Source: Oleimicrobium sp037445575 (GTDB lineage Bacteria > Zhuqueibacterota > Zhuqueibacteria > JANLFK01 > Oleimicrobiaceae). Taken from it: a stretch of 64,000 nt of DNA. Positions 55,271 through 64,000 of this stretch are shown here, piece after piece. The stretch lies in contig JBBIKH010000002.1 in the NCBI GenBank assembly GCA_037445575.1, positions 6,280 through 70,279 of the forward strand, in the 5' to 3' direction. The stretch's first letter is position 1. Each line of letters begins with the position of its first letter. The translations under genes and the position numbers were made by a program. The notes under the pieces were generated by a model. The model was not told the origin of the DNA. It made no database searches and was given only the letters and a program-made list of their open reading frames with translations.

Positions 55271-57691
55271 ATGGCGACCGCGCAACAGGAAAAGGTTTAC
55301 CCGATCTTCATTGAAGAGGAGATGAAGGACTCGTACATCGATTATTCGATGTCGGTCATCGTCTCCCGGGCGCTGCCGGATGTGCGAGATGGCCTCAAAC
55401 CGGTGCACCGGCGCGTGTTGTTTGGCATGCGCGAGTTGAATCTGGGCCCAAACGCGCCTTACAAAAAGAGCGCCAGGATCGTGGGTGAAGTGCTGGGCAA
55501 GTACCATCCCCATGGCGATGCCGCCGTCTACGAGACGCTGGTGAGAATGGCGCAGGACTTTTCGCTGCGCTACCCGCTGGTGGACGGGCAGGGGAACTTT
55601 GGCTCCATTGACGGGGATGCACCGGCGGCCATGCGCTACACCGAAGCGCGCCTGGCACCGATCGCCGAGGAAGTGCTCCGGGACCTGGACAAGGACACGG
55701 TCGACTTTGTCCCCAACTTTGACGAGTCCCTGCGCGAACCGTCGGTGTTGCCTTCTCTTCTGCCCAATCTGCTGGTGAATGGCGCATCGGGCATTGCGGT
55801 CGGGATGGCAACCAACATCCCTCCGCACAACTTGCGCGAGGTAGTGGAGGCGCTCCTGCACCTGATCGACCGGCCCTCGGCGACGGTAGAGGAGTTGATG
55901 CAGTTCATTCAGGGGCCGGATTTTCCCACCGGGGCCATCATTGTTGGCAGTGAGGGGATCAGAGAAGCCTATACCACGGGCCGCGGGCGCATCATAGTGC
56001 GAGCCAGGGCCAGCATCGAGACGCAGCGGGGTGGGCGCGAGAGCATCGTCATCTCCGAGATTCCCTATCAGGTCAACAAGACCACCTTGATCGAGGCAAT
56101 TGCAGAGCTGGTGCGCACGCGCAAAGTGGAAGGGATCAGCGACGTCCGGGACGAATCAGATCGCGAAGGGCTGCGCATCGTGCTGGAATTGCGGCGGGAG
56201 GCGCCAGCAAAACAGATCCTCGAGTACCTTTACCGCCATACCCAAATGCAGAGCACCTTTGGCGTTATCATGCTGGCGCTGGTGGACGGTGTTCCCCGGG
56301 TCCTGGACTTGCGGCAATTGCTCCAACACTTTCTTGAGTTTCGCCATGAGGTGGTGGTGCGCCGCACAAAATTCGAGCTGGACAAGGCGGAGAAGCGGGC
56401 GCACGTGCTGGAAGGGCTCAAGATCGCACTGGACAACCTGGATGCAGTGATCGCCCTCATCAGGCGGTCGCGCGACCCGGAGAGCGCCGCCGCCGGGCTG
56501 ATGAAGCAGTTTCGCCTCAGCGAAATTCAGGCGCAGGCCATCCTTGATATGCGCCTGCAGCGCCTCACCAGCTTAGAACGGAAGAAGATCGAAGAAGAAT
56601 ACCGGCAGATTCTCAAGAAGATCGCCTATTTGAAGAGCCTCCTGGCCAGTAAGGCACGGCGTATGCAGCTCATCAAAGAGGAGCTGGCAGAGCTCCGGGA
56701 CCGTTACGGCGACCGACGCCGCACAGAGGTGGTGCAGAGCGCCGCGGAATTCTCCATCGAGGAGATGGTGGCGGAAGAGGCGATGGTGGTCGTGGTCTCC
56801 CAGCGCGGCTTTGCGAAACGGATGCCGGGGTCCGCCTTTACGAGGGAGATGGCAGCAGCGTGGCCCTCGATTGTGCCGGAAGGGGCGGACGACGCCCCCG
56901 CCCAGTTCTTGACCACTGGTACGCAAGGGCATCTCCTCTGTTTTACCAGTGGAGGGCGTTGCTACTCGCTTAAGGTTGTGGATATCCCGGTAGGGGGAAA
57001 GCTGGCGCAAGGCAAGCTCCTCCGCCATCTGCTGGGCGTGGGCAAGCAAGAGCACGTCGTCGGCTGCGTGGCGCCACAAGATTCCGACCAGAAGCAGAGC
57101 ATAGTGCTGGTCACTGCGCATGGGCAGGTGAAGAGGGTTGCAGTGGCGGCTTTTGCCGGCCTGCGGCGGAGCGGAGCGGTGGCGGTGAGTCTCCGCCAAG
57201 GGGATGAGCTCCTTGCGGCGCATCTCTGCCAAGGCAACGAGCACCTATTCCTGCTCACCGCCCAGGGGCGCGTGCTCCGTTTCCCGGTGGCCGGGGTGCG
57301 CGAAATGGGCCGCGGCGCTACTGGGGTGCGGGGAATTTCATTAGGGACTGACGACGTGGTGGTGTCCAGCTTTCTGGCTACCGGTGAGCCGCAGGTGCTG
57401 ATGGTGACCGAGCGGGGTTATGCCCGGGTCCTGAAGGGCAAGGAAATCCGGCCCATGAATCGTGCGACCAAGGGGGTCTCAGCCATGAAAACTTCCCCAC
57501 GCACAGGGCAGGTGCGAGCAGGTGGGTGTATCCGCGAGCAGACCGACTTGATTGTAGTGAGGGGTGAGGAGAATCACGTACTCTGGCGCACTGCGGCTGA
57601 GCTGAAGCAGCAAGGGAGGCTCATCGACCTGAAGGGCGAGGAGCGCGTGCAGGGAGTATCGGTGCTTTCGCTCCCTCGCGGAGTAGCTTGA
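55271..57691 (+). CDS. gyrA: DNA gyrase/topoisomerase IIA subunit A
   Basis: 806 residues. The catalytic Tyr is at about residue 123 (AMRYTEARL) in the N-terminal cleavage domain starting DSYIDYSMSVIVSRALPDVRDGLKPVHRRVL. The C-terminal beta-pinwheel begins about residue 495. The canonical GyrA box QRRGGKG, expected near residues 520-535, is not there (the sequence reads FTREMAAAWPSIVPEG), and this box is needed for supercoiling by DNA wrapping. The quinolone-determining loop reads HPHGDAAVYE, with Ala where E. coli has Ser83. Position after gyrB supports gyrA. Confidence 0.93.
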   Translation: MATAQQEKVYPIFIEEEMKDSYIDYSMSVIVSRALPDVRDGLKPVHRRVLFGMRELNLGPNAPYKKSARIVGEVLGKYHPHGDAAVYETLVRMAQDFSLRYPLVDGQGNFGSIDGDAPAAMRYTEARLAPIAEEVLRDLDKDTVDFVPNFDESLREPSVLPSLLPNLLVNGASGIAVGMATNIPPHNLREVVEALLHLIDRPSATVEELMQFIQGPDFPTGAIIVGSEGIREAYTTGRGRIIVRARASIETQRGGRESIVISEIPYQVNKTTLIEAIAELVRTRKVEGISDVRDESDREGLRIVLELRREAPAKQILEYLYRHTQMQSTFGVIMLALVDGVPRVLDLRQLLQHFLEFRHEVVVRRTKFELDKAEKRAHVLEGLKIALDNLDAVIALIRRSRDPESAAAGLMKQFRLSEIQAQAILDMRLQRLTSLERKKIEEEYRQILKKIAYLKSLLASKARRMQLIKEELAELRDRYGDRRRTEVVQSAAEFSIEEMVAEEAMVVVVSQRGFAKRMPGSAFTREMAAAWPSIVPEGADDAPAQFLTTGTQGHLLCFTSGGRCYSLKVVDIPVGGKLAQGKLLRHLLGVGKQEHVVGCVAPQDSDQKQSIVLVTAHGQVKRVAVAAFAGLRRSGAVAVSLRQGDELLAAHLCQGNEHLFLLTAQGRVLRFPVAGVREMGRGATGVRGISLGTDDVVVSSFLATGEPQVLMVTERGYARVLKGKEIRPMNRATKGVSAMKTSPRTGQVRAGGCIREQTDLIVVRGEENHVLWRTAAELKQQGRLIDLKGEERVQGVSVLSLPRGVA

Positions 57692-57722
57692 GCACCCGGC
57701 GGCGGTACAGCGGAGAACAGAC

Positions 57723-59051
57723 GTGGACTCAGGACTTTGGCAGCAAGAAAAAGCGTTGATCTCCGACCTGCTGGTGCGGCGCATCATTGGCCAAGAGGAC
57801 AAGGAGACCTTTACCTATGATGAGCTGCTCCGCAGACCGCTGCCGGAGTTCTTGCGCCTGCACCTCAAGAGCCAGGCCCGCCGCTTCCTGCAGGAAGAAA
57901 AGCCCGTGTCATGGAACCCCTCCGCGCGGTATAGGTTTGACGAGCCGGAGGTGCGGGAAGCCATCGAGCGGGTGCTGGGCTTGCTCCTGTTGAAGACGCG
58001 TTTCAGTCGTGCCGAGATCAAGCGCTGGGTAGAGCTCGGGGTCAACTTCCAGGTGGACATCCTCGTTCGGCCGCGCCAGGCGCTGCTGAACCTCTTTTTC
58101 CGGCGGCAGCAGGTGCGGAGCAGAGAGGAAATTGTCCACACCCTCGAACAACTGGCCGAGGGGCGCCCCTACCTGACTGCGCTGGCACAGTTGGTCATGC
58201 AGGGACCAGAAACCATAGACGCTCCCACCTTTGAGCGATTGACCGCCAGGGCGGAGGAACAGACGTACGGCTCCCGGCCTCTGGCGTCCTTCATGAGCGA
58301 TGTGGCCAAGCTGGAGGACTTTTTTCGTCTGTCAGGGCAGACCAACGGCGAGGTAGTACGTACCGAGCAGCTGATGAGTATGCTGCGCGAGCGCAATTTG
58401 CCCGACATCGCCGAGGGGATCGCAGAGTTGGCAGCTGCCCGCAAGACGAGCCATTGGACGCTAGCCGAAATCGAGACGGCCCTGGAACGGCAATTGCTGC
58501 TCCGCGGTCTGCGCGAGGAGGACAACGGCAGCGACGAGGAGGCCGCCCCGGCGGGAAACGGCCGCGCAGAGGTGCACGGGGAGAGCAGGCCAGACCAGCT
58601 CCTCATGGAGGCCATCCACGATGCGCGCGCCGCCATGGGCGACGGTGGCCTGCTCGAGGGCCTCTTCACATCTCCTGCTCCGCCCCAACCCAGGCGTGAA
58701 CCACCCCCGCGACGGGCCACGGCGCCTCGTCTCACCTTCGCCGGAGTGGAAGAGGAAGACAGGTTTGTCATCGACCGCGCCACGATCGAACGTCAGCCTC
58801 CTGGGCCATACCCCCCTCTGCGCAGCTTGATCAGCAACAAAGAGCGCAAGATGTTCATAAAGAAGTTGTTCAACAACGACCGTGGCGCCTACCACGCCTT
58901 CATCGACAGGCTGGAGGCCATCGAGCGGTGGAAAGAAGCCAAAGCGGTGATCGATGCTGAACTGGCGCGGCGGCAGATTAGCCCGTTCTGCCGCGAGGCA
59001 ATGCGCCTCGGAGACATTGTCTTTAGCCGCTACTTTTCCAAGAAGCCATAG
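57723..59051 (+). CDS. Conserved-looking protein of unknown function downstream of gyrA
   Basis: 442 residues, no signal peptide, no membrane segment. An all-helical N-terminal part (~1-265; LVRRIIGQEDKETFTYDELLRRPLPEFL, ARYRFDEPEVREAIERVLGLLLL) is followed by a Pro/Arg/Ala-rich linker (~285-345). A compact C-terminal block follows (PPLRSLISNKERKMFIKKLFNNDRGAYHAFIDRLEAIERW...), which looks conserved in character. I do not recognise the family. GTG 57723 has GGAG seven bases upstream. It follows gyrA by 31 bases and may be cotranscribed. Confidence 0.6.
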   Translation: MDSGLWQQEKALISDLLVRRIIGQEDKETFTYDELLRRPLPEFLRLHLKSQARRFLQEEKPVSWNPSARYRFDEPEVREAIERVLGLLLLKTRFSRAEIKRWVELGVNFQVDILVRPRQALLNLFFRRQQVRSREEIVHTLEQLAEGRPYLTALAQLVMQGPETIDAPTFERLTARAEEQTYGSRPLASFMSDVAKLEDFFRLSGQTNGEVVRTEQLMSMLRERNLPDIAEGIAELAAARKTSHWTLAEIETALERQLLLRGLREEDNGSDEEAAPAGNGRAEVHGESRPDQLLMEAIHDARAAMGDGGLLEGLFTSPAPPQPRREPPPRRATAPRLTFAGVEEEDRFVIDRATIERQPPGPYPPLRSLISNKERKMFIKKLFNNDRGAYHAFIDRLEAIERWKEAKAVIDAELARRQISPFCREAMRLGDIVFSRYFSKKP

Positions 59052-59081
59052 TTGACCCACCGTCACTGGAGGGAGTCAGTC

Positions 59082-59873
59082 ATGCAAAAGAGGTCCGCAG
59101 GGAGGATCATCGCCCTCTCTATTATACTCGCGATGGGGACAGGGGTGATCGCTCTCGTCGCCAGGGCGCCGGTGCCCGAGGAAGTGAGTACCAAGGGGCG
59201 CGTGGCGCATGTGGAGGGGATGGCCAAGCGCCGTGGGCTGCAGTCGGAGGACTGGGAGAACGCCTACCAGAACACCGCGGTGATCGACGGGGACAAAGTG
59301 CGTACCTTCCGCCAGTCGCGTGCGGAGCTGGAGCTAACGGAGCTGGACCTGGTGCGCATGGCGCCACAGACTACCATCGACATTCTCCGCTTGTATGAGG
59401 AGAAGAAGGCGCAAAAGCGTACGGTGGCTATTGCGGTCCAAGAGGGGGACATTTGGGCAAGCGTGGATGGGGAAGTGGGGGAGGTGGACTTTAAGATCAA
59501 GACGCCCAAGGCGGCCGCGGCCATTACCGGGACCACGGTGCGGGTGGGGGTGGCCAGCGATTCCACCACCGAGCTGCGGGTCTACAAAGGCCAGGTGAGC
59601 GTGACCAACGCTCCTGAGCGCACTGACCTGAAGCCGCAGTTCATTCTGCCGCCGCAGGAGGTGCCTGCCCCTTATGAAGTTCCTGGCCCGCATGAGGTTT
59701 CGCTGGAGGAGTGGTTTTACATCGTCAAGAGCATGCAGAAGATAAAGATCGACCGCGCAGGGCGGGTAGTCGCGGCGGGCAGCTTCAGTTCCAGTGACCC
59801 TGAAGAGCAGAGCGAATGGGTGCGGTGGAACCTCCGTCGCGACCGCCAGCGAGGTATGCAGCCGCAGCGGTAA
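59082..59873 (+). CDS. FecR-domain secreted or membrane-anchored protein
   Basis: 263 residues. One N-terminal hydrophobic segment (GRIIALSIILAMGTGVIALVARA) precedes a FecR-like domain: RVAHVEGMAKRR...NTAVIDGDKVRTFRQSRAELELTELDLVRMAPQTTIDIL, then DFKIKTPKAAAAITGTTVRVGV and a short tail. Such domains are found in FecR sensors and in stand-alone periplasmic proteins. There is no FecI-type sigma gene nearby. ATG 59082 has GGAGGGAG upstream. Confidence 0.75.
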   Translation: MQKRSAGRIIALSIILAMGTGVIALVARAPVPEEVSTKGRVAHVEGMAKRRGLQSEDWENAYQNTAVIDGDKVRTFRQSRAELELTELDLVRMAPQTTIDILRLYEEKKAQKRTVAIAVQEGDIWASVDGEVGEVDFKIKTPKAAAAITGTTVRVGVASDSTTELRVYKGQVSVTNAPERTDLKPQFILPPQEVPAPYEVPGPHEVSLEEWFYIVKSMQKIKIDRAGRVVAAGSFSSSDPEEQSEWVRWNLRRDRQRGMQPQR

Positions 59874-60501
59874 GGGGGGCCCGGGCGGCTGCAGGAGGTA
59901 CTACAGGGGTAGGGGCTTCGCTACTCGTTACTGCAGTGGCGGGCTCTGTTTCATCGGCCCAGCCAGGTCGAATCCAGGCGCATAGCCGTGTGGGTCCTCC
60001 TGCATTTCAAGAGTCATGTTTTCGGCACTCTCCAAGCTCGGGGATAGATTCTGGCCGAGCGGCGGCAAGCGGGCAGGTGCAGCGAATGCGCCCGTGGAGA
60101 GGCGCATCTGCCGAGAGCCAGAAAAGTAGCCAAAGCCCCGCCTGGGTTCGGAATTCAGCCTGAGCGCTCACCCCTGTGGTCGGATGTTTCCAGGAGGGCG
60201 CTGACGGGCTGTGCCGAGTGTCTACTCGTGGACGGCGAATGGTGCGCAAATCCCGCGTTCTTCGCAGACCAGACCTCGAGGGTTGGGGAGCCCACGGCGG
60301 ACCCCCCTATGAAAGTCCCCATTGCGTCAAGGAGCTACAGGGCGTAGCCGAGCCTTCCCCAAGTGCCCCGCAGAGAAAGGGCATTTTCCCTATTGACAAT
60401 GATGATGCCGAGATGTTACATTAGGCACAGTCGGATCCGCTGCGTCGACCCCGCCCAAGGGCCGGGGGAAAACGGGAGGTGACCCTTCAGGAGATGGACA
60501 C
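59874..60501. other. 628-base spacer between core genes and defence island
   Basis: No credible ORF, tRNA or insertion-sequence remnant was seen. The base composition stays G+C-rich. The only signal is the promoter-like pair at 60393-60422 and the ribosome-binding site before the helicase. Confidence 0.5.
60393..60422 (+). promoter_or_regulatory. Candidate promoter of the DISARM-like genes
   Basis: A perfect -35 TTGACA at 60393-60398 is followed after 18 bases by TACATT (60417-60422, four of six -10 matches), 80 bases before the helicase start. Confidence 0.5.
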
Positions 60502-63500
60502 ATGGCCGGCGGCGTGATTCGGGTAGGTACGATCGTCCAGGGCCCATGTTGGCCTGAGCCTGTGCAGGTGGACCTGGTCGAGGACCTGGGCGATTACATT
60601 CGCGTCGTAGGGGCGATGGTGCAGTCGCGCACGCATGTGGACCAGGTCCTGCCCAGATCCCAGTTGGGTACCATCGTTGAGCGGACGCTGGAGAGCCGAT
60701 TTGGGGCCCAACCCCGCCATTTCTTCTTGGCGCTGGAGGCGCACCGCTATCGACTGGCCTCGCTCTACGACCCGCTGCTGGCGATGAACACCTCCAAGGT
60801 GGACCCGCTACCCCACCAGATCGAAGCGGTGTACGGTTATGTCTTGAAACTGCCCCGCATCCGCTTTCTCATTGCCGACGACCCCGGTGCCGGCAAGACC
60901 ATCATGGCCGGCCTGATCATCAAGGAACTGAAGCTGCGCCACCTGGCGAAGCGTATTCTGATCGTTGCCCCCGGCCACCTCAAAGACCAGTGGCGCCGCG
61001 AGATGAAGGACCGCTTCGACGAGCACTTTGTGGTCGCGGACCGCAGCACCATAGGTGCCTTCTACGGCCAGAACGTGTGGGAGCGCGAGCAGCAGGTAAT
61101 CACCTCCTTGGACTTTGTCAAGCAGGAGGAGATCCTGGCGGGCCTGTCGGCAGTGCACTACGACCTGATCGTGGTCGACGAGGCGCACAAGATGTCCGCC
61201 TACCGCTACGGGGAAAAGCTCGACAAGACCATACGCTATCGCCTGGGTGAGCGCCTCTCCGCAATCAGCACCCACCTATTGTTCCTGACGGCCACTCCCC
61301 ACCGCGGCGACCCAGAAAATTTCCGTCTGTTCCTCGATCTGCTCGAGCCAGGCTTCTTTGCGACGGCGGAGATGGTGTCCGAATCCATTCGCCGGCAGGA
61401 AAACCCCCTTTTCATTCGCCGGATCAAGGAAGACCTAAAAGATTTCGAGGGACGGCCCCTTTTCTTGCCGCGGCATGTGGAGACCAAGGGCTTCCACCTG
61501 GGGGTGGAGAGCCAGGCCGAGAAGGAACTCTACAACGCCCTTTCGCGCTACGTCCACGAGCAATATAACAAGGCCCTGATGCGGGACAAGAAACGCAACG
61601 TGGCGTTCGCCTTGGTCATCCTGCAGCGGCGACTGGCCTCCAGCACCTATGCGTTGCTGCGTTCCCTGGAACGGCGCAAGAGACGACTGGAAGAGTTGCT
61701 CCAGGGCGCGGAGCAGAAGAGCCGCGTCATCGAAGCGTACGATATGGAGGAAGCGGAGGAGTTGCGCGAGGAAGAGCGCTGGCGCCAGGAAGAGATCTGG
61801 GAGACGCTCAGTGTGGCGGAAAATCGCCAGGAGCTGGAGGGGGAGCTCTCTACGCTAGATCAACTGATTGCCCAGGCGCGAGCCATCACCAACGCCGATC
61901 CTCCGGGCGAGGCCAAACTAAGGCATTTTCGAGAGGCGCTCGAGCGGCTCAACCGCCAACACCCCGGCGAAAAGGTACTGGTGTTCACCGAGTCCAAGGA
62001 CACGCTGGAGTACCTAGAAAGGCACCTCAGGCGGTGGGGCTATAGGGTGTGCACTATTCACGGCGGCATGGATTTGGACACCCGCATCCGCGCCGAAAAG
62101 GTGTTTCAGCATGAAGCGCAGATCTTGGTGGCCACCGAAGCGGCAGGGGAGGGCATTAACCTGCAATTCTGCCACCTGATGGTCAACTATGATATTCCCT
62201 GGAACCCTAACCGGCTGGAACAGCGCATGGGCCGCATCCACCGCTACGGGCAGACCCACGAGGTCTTTATCTTCAATCTCGTGGCGGTGGACACGCGCGA
62301 GGGCCGGGTGTGGGAGGCGGTCTTTCGCAAGTTAGAAGAAATTCGCGCAGCCTTGGGCAGCGACAAGGTCTTTGACGTGCTGGGCGAAATTATCCACGGT
62401 AAAGACCTCGGGCAGCTGCCGGTGGAAGCCGCTGCTGGCGCACGGAGCATGGACGAAATCTTAGCGGATGTCGAAGTCCGTGTGGACCACGACTACCTCC
62501 GCCGGGTGCGCGAAGAGTTGGGCGAAAGCCTCGCCACGCGTTTCATTGACTACACTCGCATCCACGAAATGGCCGCGAAGGCCCGCGAGTATCGCTTGAT
62601 CCCAGAGTACACTGAAGCCTTCTTCAGGCGGGCCATGGAAGTCTTAGGGGGCAAGCTCTCCGTGCGCAGGGACGCCAGGCTTTCAGGCACGTTTTTGGCC
62701 CTGGAAAGCGTGCCGCTGCCCTTGCGCCAGATAGCAGAGGAGGAAGGTTTCAAGAGGCGATTCGGGCCGCTGCTCAGACGCTATCCCCTCATGACTTTCG
62801 ACAAAGAGAGCGCCATGCGTCACCCCGAGGCGGAGCTGGTCACCTTTGGCGACCCGCTCTTTGAGGCTGTGCTCGTCTGGGCGGAGCGCAATCTGAGCGG
62901 AGCGCTGCAAGAGGGGGCGGTGTTCACCGACCCCGACGGTAGACTGGACGGTACCCTGCTCTTGTACCGGGGGGAGATCCGTGACGGGAAGGGAGATATC
63001 GCTGGCGTACGTCTTTTTGGCTTGTTCGCCGACCGCCGCTGCGGCCTCGTCCAGCCGGTCAACCCCGCAATTCTGTGGGATCTGCAGGATGGGGGCACGG
63101 TTGCCGGCGAGCCTCAGGCGTTGCAGGAGCTACAACGGCAGACCATGAGTGTTCTGCTGGCAGAGTTGGAGAATTACCGCTCTGGCCTGCTGGCAGAACG
63201 CGAGCGGCAGGCGGCCATAAAGGAGAAGTATGGGCTTCATTCGCTGGAGACGCTGATTCTGAAATTGGATGGCGAGCTCATCGCCCTGTATGACCGCCGC
63301 GAGCAGGGCGAGAACGTAGACCTCGCCATCCGCAACAAGGAGGAGCAGAAGCGGCGCTACGAGCAGGCAATTGTGGAGCTGAAGGATTCGCTGGAGCGAG
63401 AGCGCAACCTGACGCTCTCCACCCCACGCTTTTTGGGTGCGGCGCGCATTGTGCCAGCCCCGGTTGCCGGCGCCATGGCTTCCCACCCGGAGGTGGAACG

Positions 63501-63864
63501 CATCGCCATGCAGATCGCCATGGACTACGAACTGCGCCACGGCCGCACTCCCGAAGACGTTTCTGCGGACAACCTCGGGTTCGACATCCGCTCGCAGGAC
63601 CCCCATGGCCAGCGGCGCTACATCGAGGTAAAAGGGCGCGCTGACACCGGCGCGGTGGCCCTCACCCAGAACGAGTGGTTCAAGGCCAAGCGTTTGGCCG
63701 ATGACTATTACCTGTATGCGGTCATGAATGCGGTTTCCGGGCGGCCCGATCTGTATGTGGTGCGCAACCCCGCCGCCTGTCTCCGCCCCGAAGAGCAGCA
63801 CGAGGTACGCTATCTTGTGGACGCCAAGACGCTGTTGGCGGTAGCAGAAAAGGCAGCCCAGTAG
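60502..63864 (+). CDS. drmD: SNF2-family helicase with C-terminal DUF3883 domain (DrmD-like)
   Basis: 1,120 residues. An N-terminal ~100-residue domain precedes the SNF2 motor. Motor motifs: Walker A DDPGAGKTIMAG (~127-137), DEAH box VVDEAHKM (~226-229), TATPHRGD (~263) and the second lobe VLVFTESKDTLEYLE, IHGGMD, ATEAAGEGINLQ, RLEQRMGRIHRYGQ. The C-terminus (~1020-1110) is DUF3883, with LGFDIRSQD and RRYIEVKGRADTG (PD-(D/E)XK-like). This is the layout of DrmD, the helicase of class 1 DISARM defence. ATG 60502 follows AGGAG with an eight-base spacer. The DUF1156 methylase gene 36 bases downstream supports the call. Confidence 0.85.
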   Translation: MAGGVIRVGTIVQGPCWPEPVQVDLVEDLGDYIRVVGAMVQSRTHVDQVLPRSQLGTIVERTLESRFGAQPRHFFLALEAHRYRLASLYDPLLAMNTSKVDPLPHQIEAVYGYVLKLPRIRFLIADDPGAGKTIMAGLIIKELKLRHLAKRILIVAPGHLKDQWRREMKDRFDEHFVVADRSTIGAFYGQNVWEREQQVITSLDFVKQEEILAGLSAVHYDLIVVDEAHKMSAYRYGEKLDKTIRYRLGERLSAISTHLLFLTATPHRGDPENFRLFLDLLEPGFFATAEMVSESIRRQENPLFIRRIKEDLKDFEGRPLFLPRHVETKGFHLGVESQAEKELYNALSRYVHEQYNKALMRDKKRNVAFALVILQRRLASSTYALLRSLERRKRRLEELLQGAEQKSRVIEAYDMEEAEELREEERWRQEEIWETLSVAENRQELEGELSTLDQLIAQARAITNADPPGEAKLRHFREALERLNRQHPGEKVLVFTESKDTLEYLERHLRRWGYRVCTIHGGMDLDTRIRAEKVFQHEAQILVATEAAGEGINLQFCHLMVNYDIPWNPNRLEQRMGRIHRYGQTHEVFIFNLVAVDTREGRVWEAVFRKLEEIRAALGSDKVFDVLGEIIHGKDLGQLPVEAAAGARSMDEILADVEVRVDHDYLRRVREELGESLATRFIDYTRIHEMAAKAREYRLIPEYTEAFFRRAMEVLGGKLSVRRDARLSGTFLALESVPLPLRQIAEEEGFKRRFGPLLRRYPLMTFDKESAMRHPEAELVTFGDPLFEAVLVWAERNLSGALQEGAVFTDPDGRLDGTLLLYRGEIRDGKGDIAGVRLFGLFADRRCGLVQPVNPAILWDLQDGGTVAGEPQALQELQRQTMSVLLAELENYRSGLLAERERQAAIKEKYGLHSLETLILKLDGELIALYDRREQGENVDLAIRNKEEQKRRYEQAIVELKDSLERERNLTLSTPRFLGAARIVPAPVAGAMASHPEVERIAMQIAMDYELRHGRTPEDVSADNLGFDIRSQDPHGQRRYIEVKGRADTGAVALTQNEWFKAKRLADDYYLYAVMNAVSGRPDLYVVRNPAACLRPEEQHEVRYLVDAKTLLAVAEKAAQ

Positions 63865-63900
63865 CACAGGCTTGAACCTATACTACAAGGAGCATAACCT

Positions 63901-64000
63901 ATGACGTCAACCGATCGCCGTTTCATCGAAGCAAGTTTTCCGGTTAAGGATGTGAGCCAGCACTCGGCGAAGGAGAAAAACATCCGCCACGGCCACATCA
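63901..64000 (+). CDS. DUF1156 adenine DNA methylase, N-terminus only (DrmMI-like)
   Basis: Thirty-three codons before the window ends: MTSTDRRFIEASFPVKDVSQ, then HSAKEKNIRHGHI. This matches the conserved start of DUF1156 adenine-specific DNA methylases (RRFIE.SFPVKEVS..SA.EK.IRHGHIST). In class 1 DISARM this methylase (DrmMI) follows DrmD. AAGGAG lies eight bases before the ATG. The catalytic NPPY-type motif would be beyond the window. Confidence 0.8.
   Translation, partial: MTSTDRRFIEASFPVKDVSQHSAKEKNIRHGHI

Noticed and set aside
59940..60000. tRNA T-arm-like GGTCGAATCC in the gyrA-side spacer
   Set aside because: No pairing stems for a cloverleaf around it.
1..64000. CRISPR arrays, insertion sequences, rRNA and tRNA genes
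   Set aside because: No direct-repeat/spacer pattern, transposase or RNA gene signature was seen on either strand by reading.

Overview
This window is a chromosomal replication-origin region from a bacterium with a roughly 60% G+C genome. The gene families point to the FCB superphylum, in a Calditrichota / candidate division KSB1-like lineage. They include secreted 'IPMDLTQTDHLKAYG'-type proteins, DUF4159 and DUF4175 proteins, paired parvulin lipoproteins and a large CARDB-repeat surface protein. The placement is an inference from gene families; no database search was possible. A 13-base run of N at 3217-3229 shows this is a draft assembly.

Layout. oriC lies at about 48.6-49.1 kb, with three DnaA boxes just upstream of dnaA. 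Every gene left of it is on the minus strand and every gene right of it is on the plus strand, so all are transcribed away from the origin. Leftwards come rpmH-rnpA-yidD-yidC (strong promoter, terminator at about 45.9 kb), then mnmE-mnmG-rsmG-murQ-mfd. Two perfect 16-bp ParB sites (parS) flank mnmG, and one of them contains the mnmG stop and rsmG start codons. Next are three peptidyl-prolyl isomerases for envelope protein folding, closed by a strong terminator at 33.5 kb. An envelope operon follows (M14 peptidase, DUF4159, DUF4175, TPR, small secretin-like protein). A seven-gene, mostly overlapping operon comes next (secreted FCB protein, YjbQ, ThiL, PdxA-like, methyltransferase, FtsE, FtsX). 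The heat-shock genes hrcA-grpE-dnaJ run on into a ComEA/PilM/PilN-O-like pilus or competence cluster that ends at a terminator near 12.6 kb. Then come rsmD-coaD-pta-TPR. The left end is filled by a surface protein of more than 2,850 residues and a small paralogue of its N-terminal domain.

Rightwards come dnaA, dnaN, recF, dciA (DUF721), gyrB and gyrA, then an unrecognised conserved protein and a FecR-domain protein. A gene-poor 0.6-kb spacer follows. After it, with its own promoter, is a DrmD-type SNF2 helicase with a C-terminal DUF3883 domain, followed by the first 33 codons of a DUF1156 adenine methylase. This pair matches the start of a class 1 DISARM (or closely related) anti-phage island that continues beyond the window, about 11-12 kb from the origin.

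Points most worth a second look: the DISARM-like island at the right edge; parS sites without parAB in the window; a GyrA that lacks a recognisable GyrA box; a one-base frameshift in the otherwise normal grpE; a PdxA-like protein that is half-length and has lost the family's signature histidine; and a near-identical 476-bp tandem duplication inside the giant surface protein.
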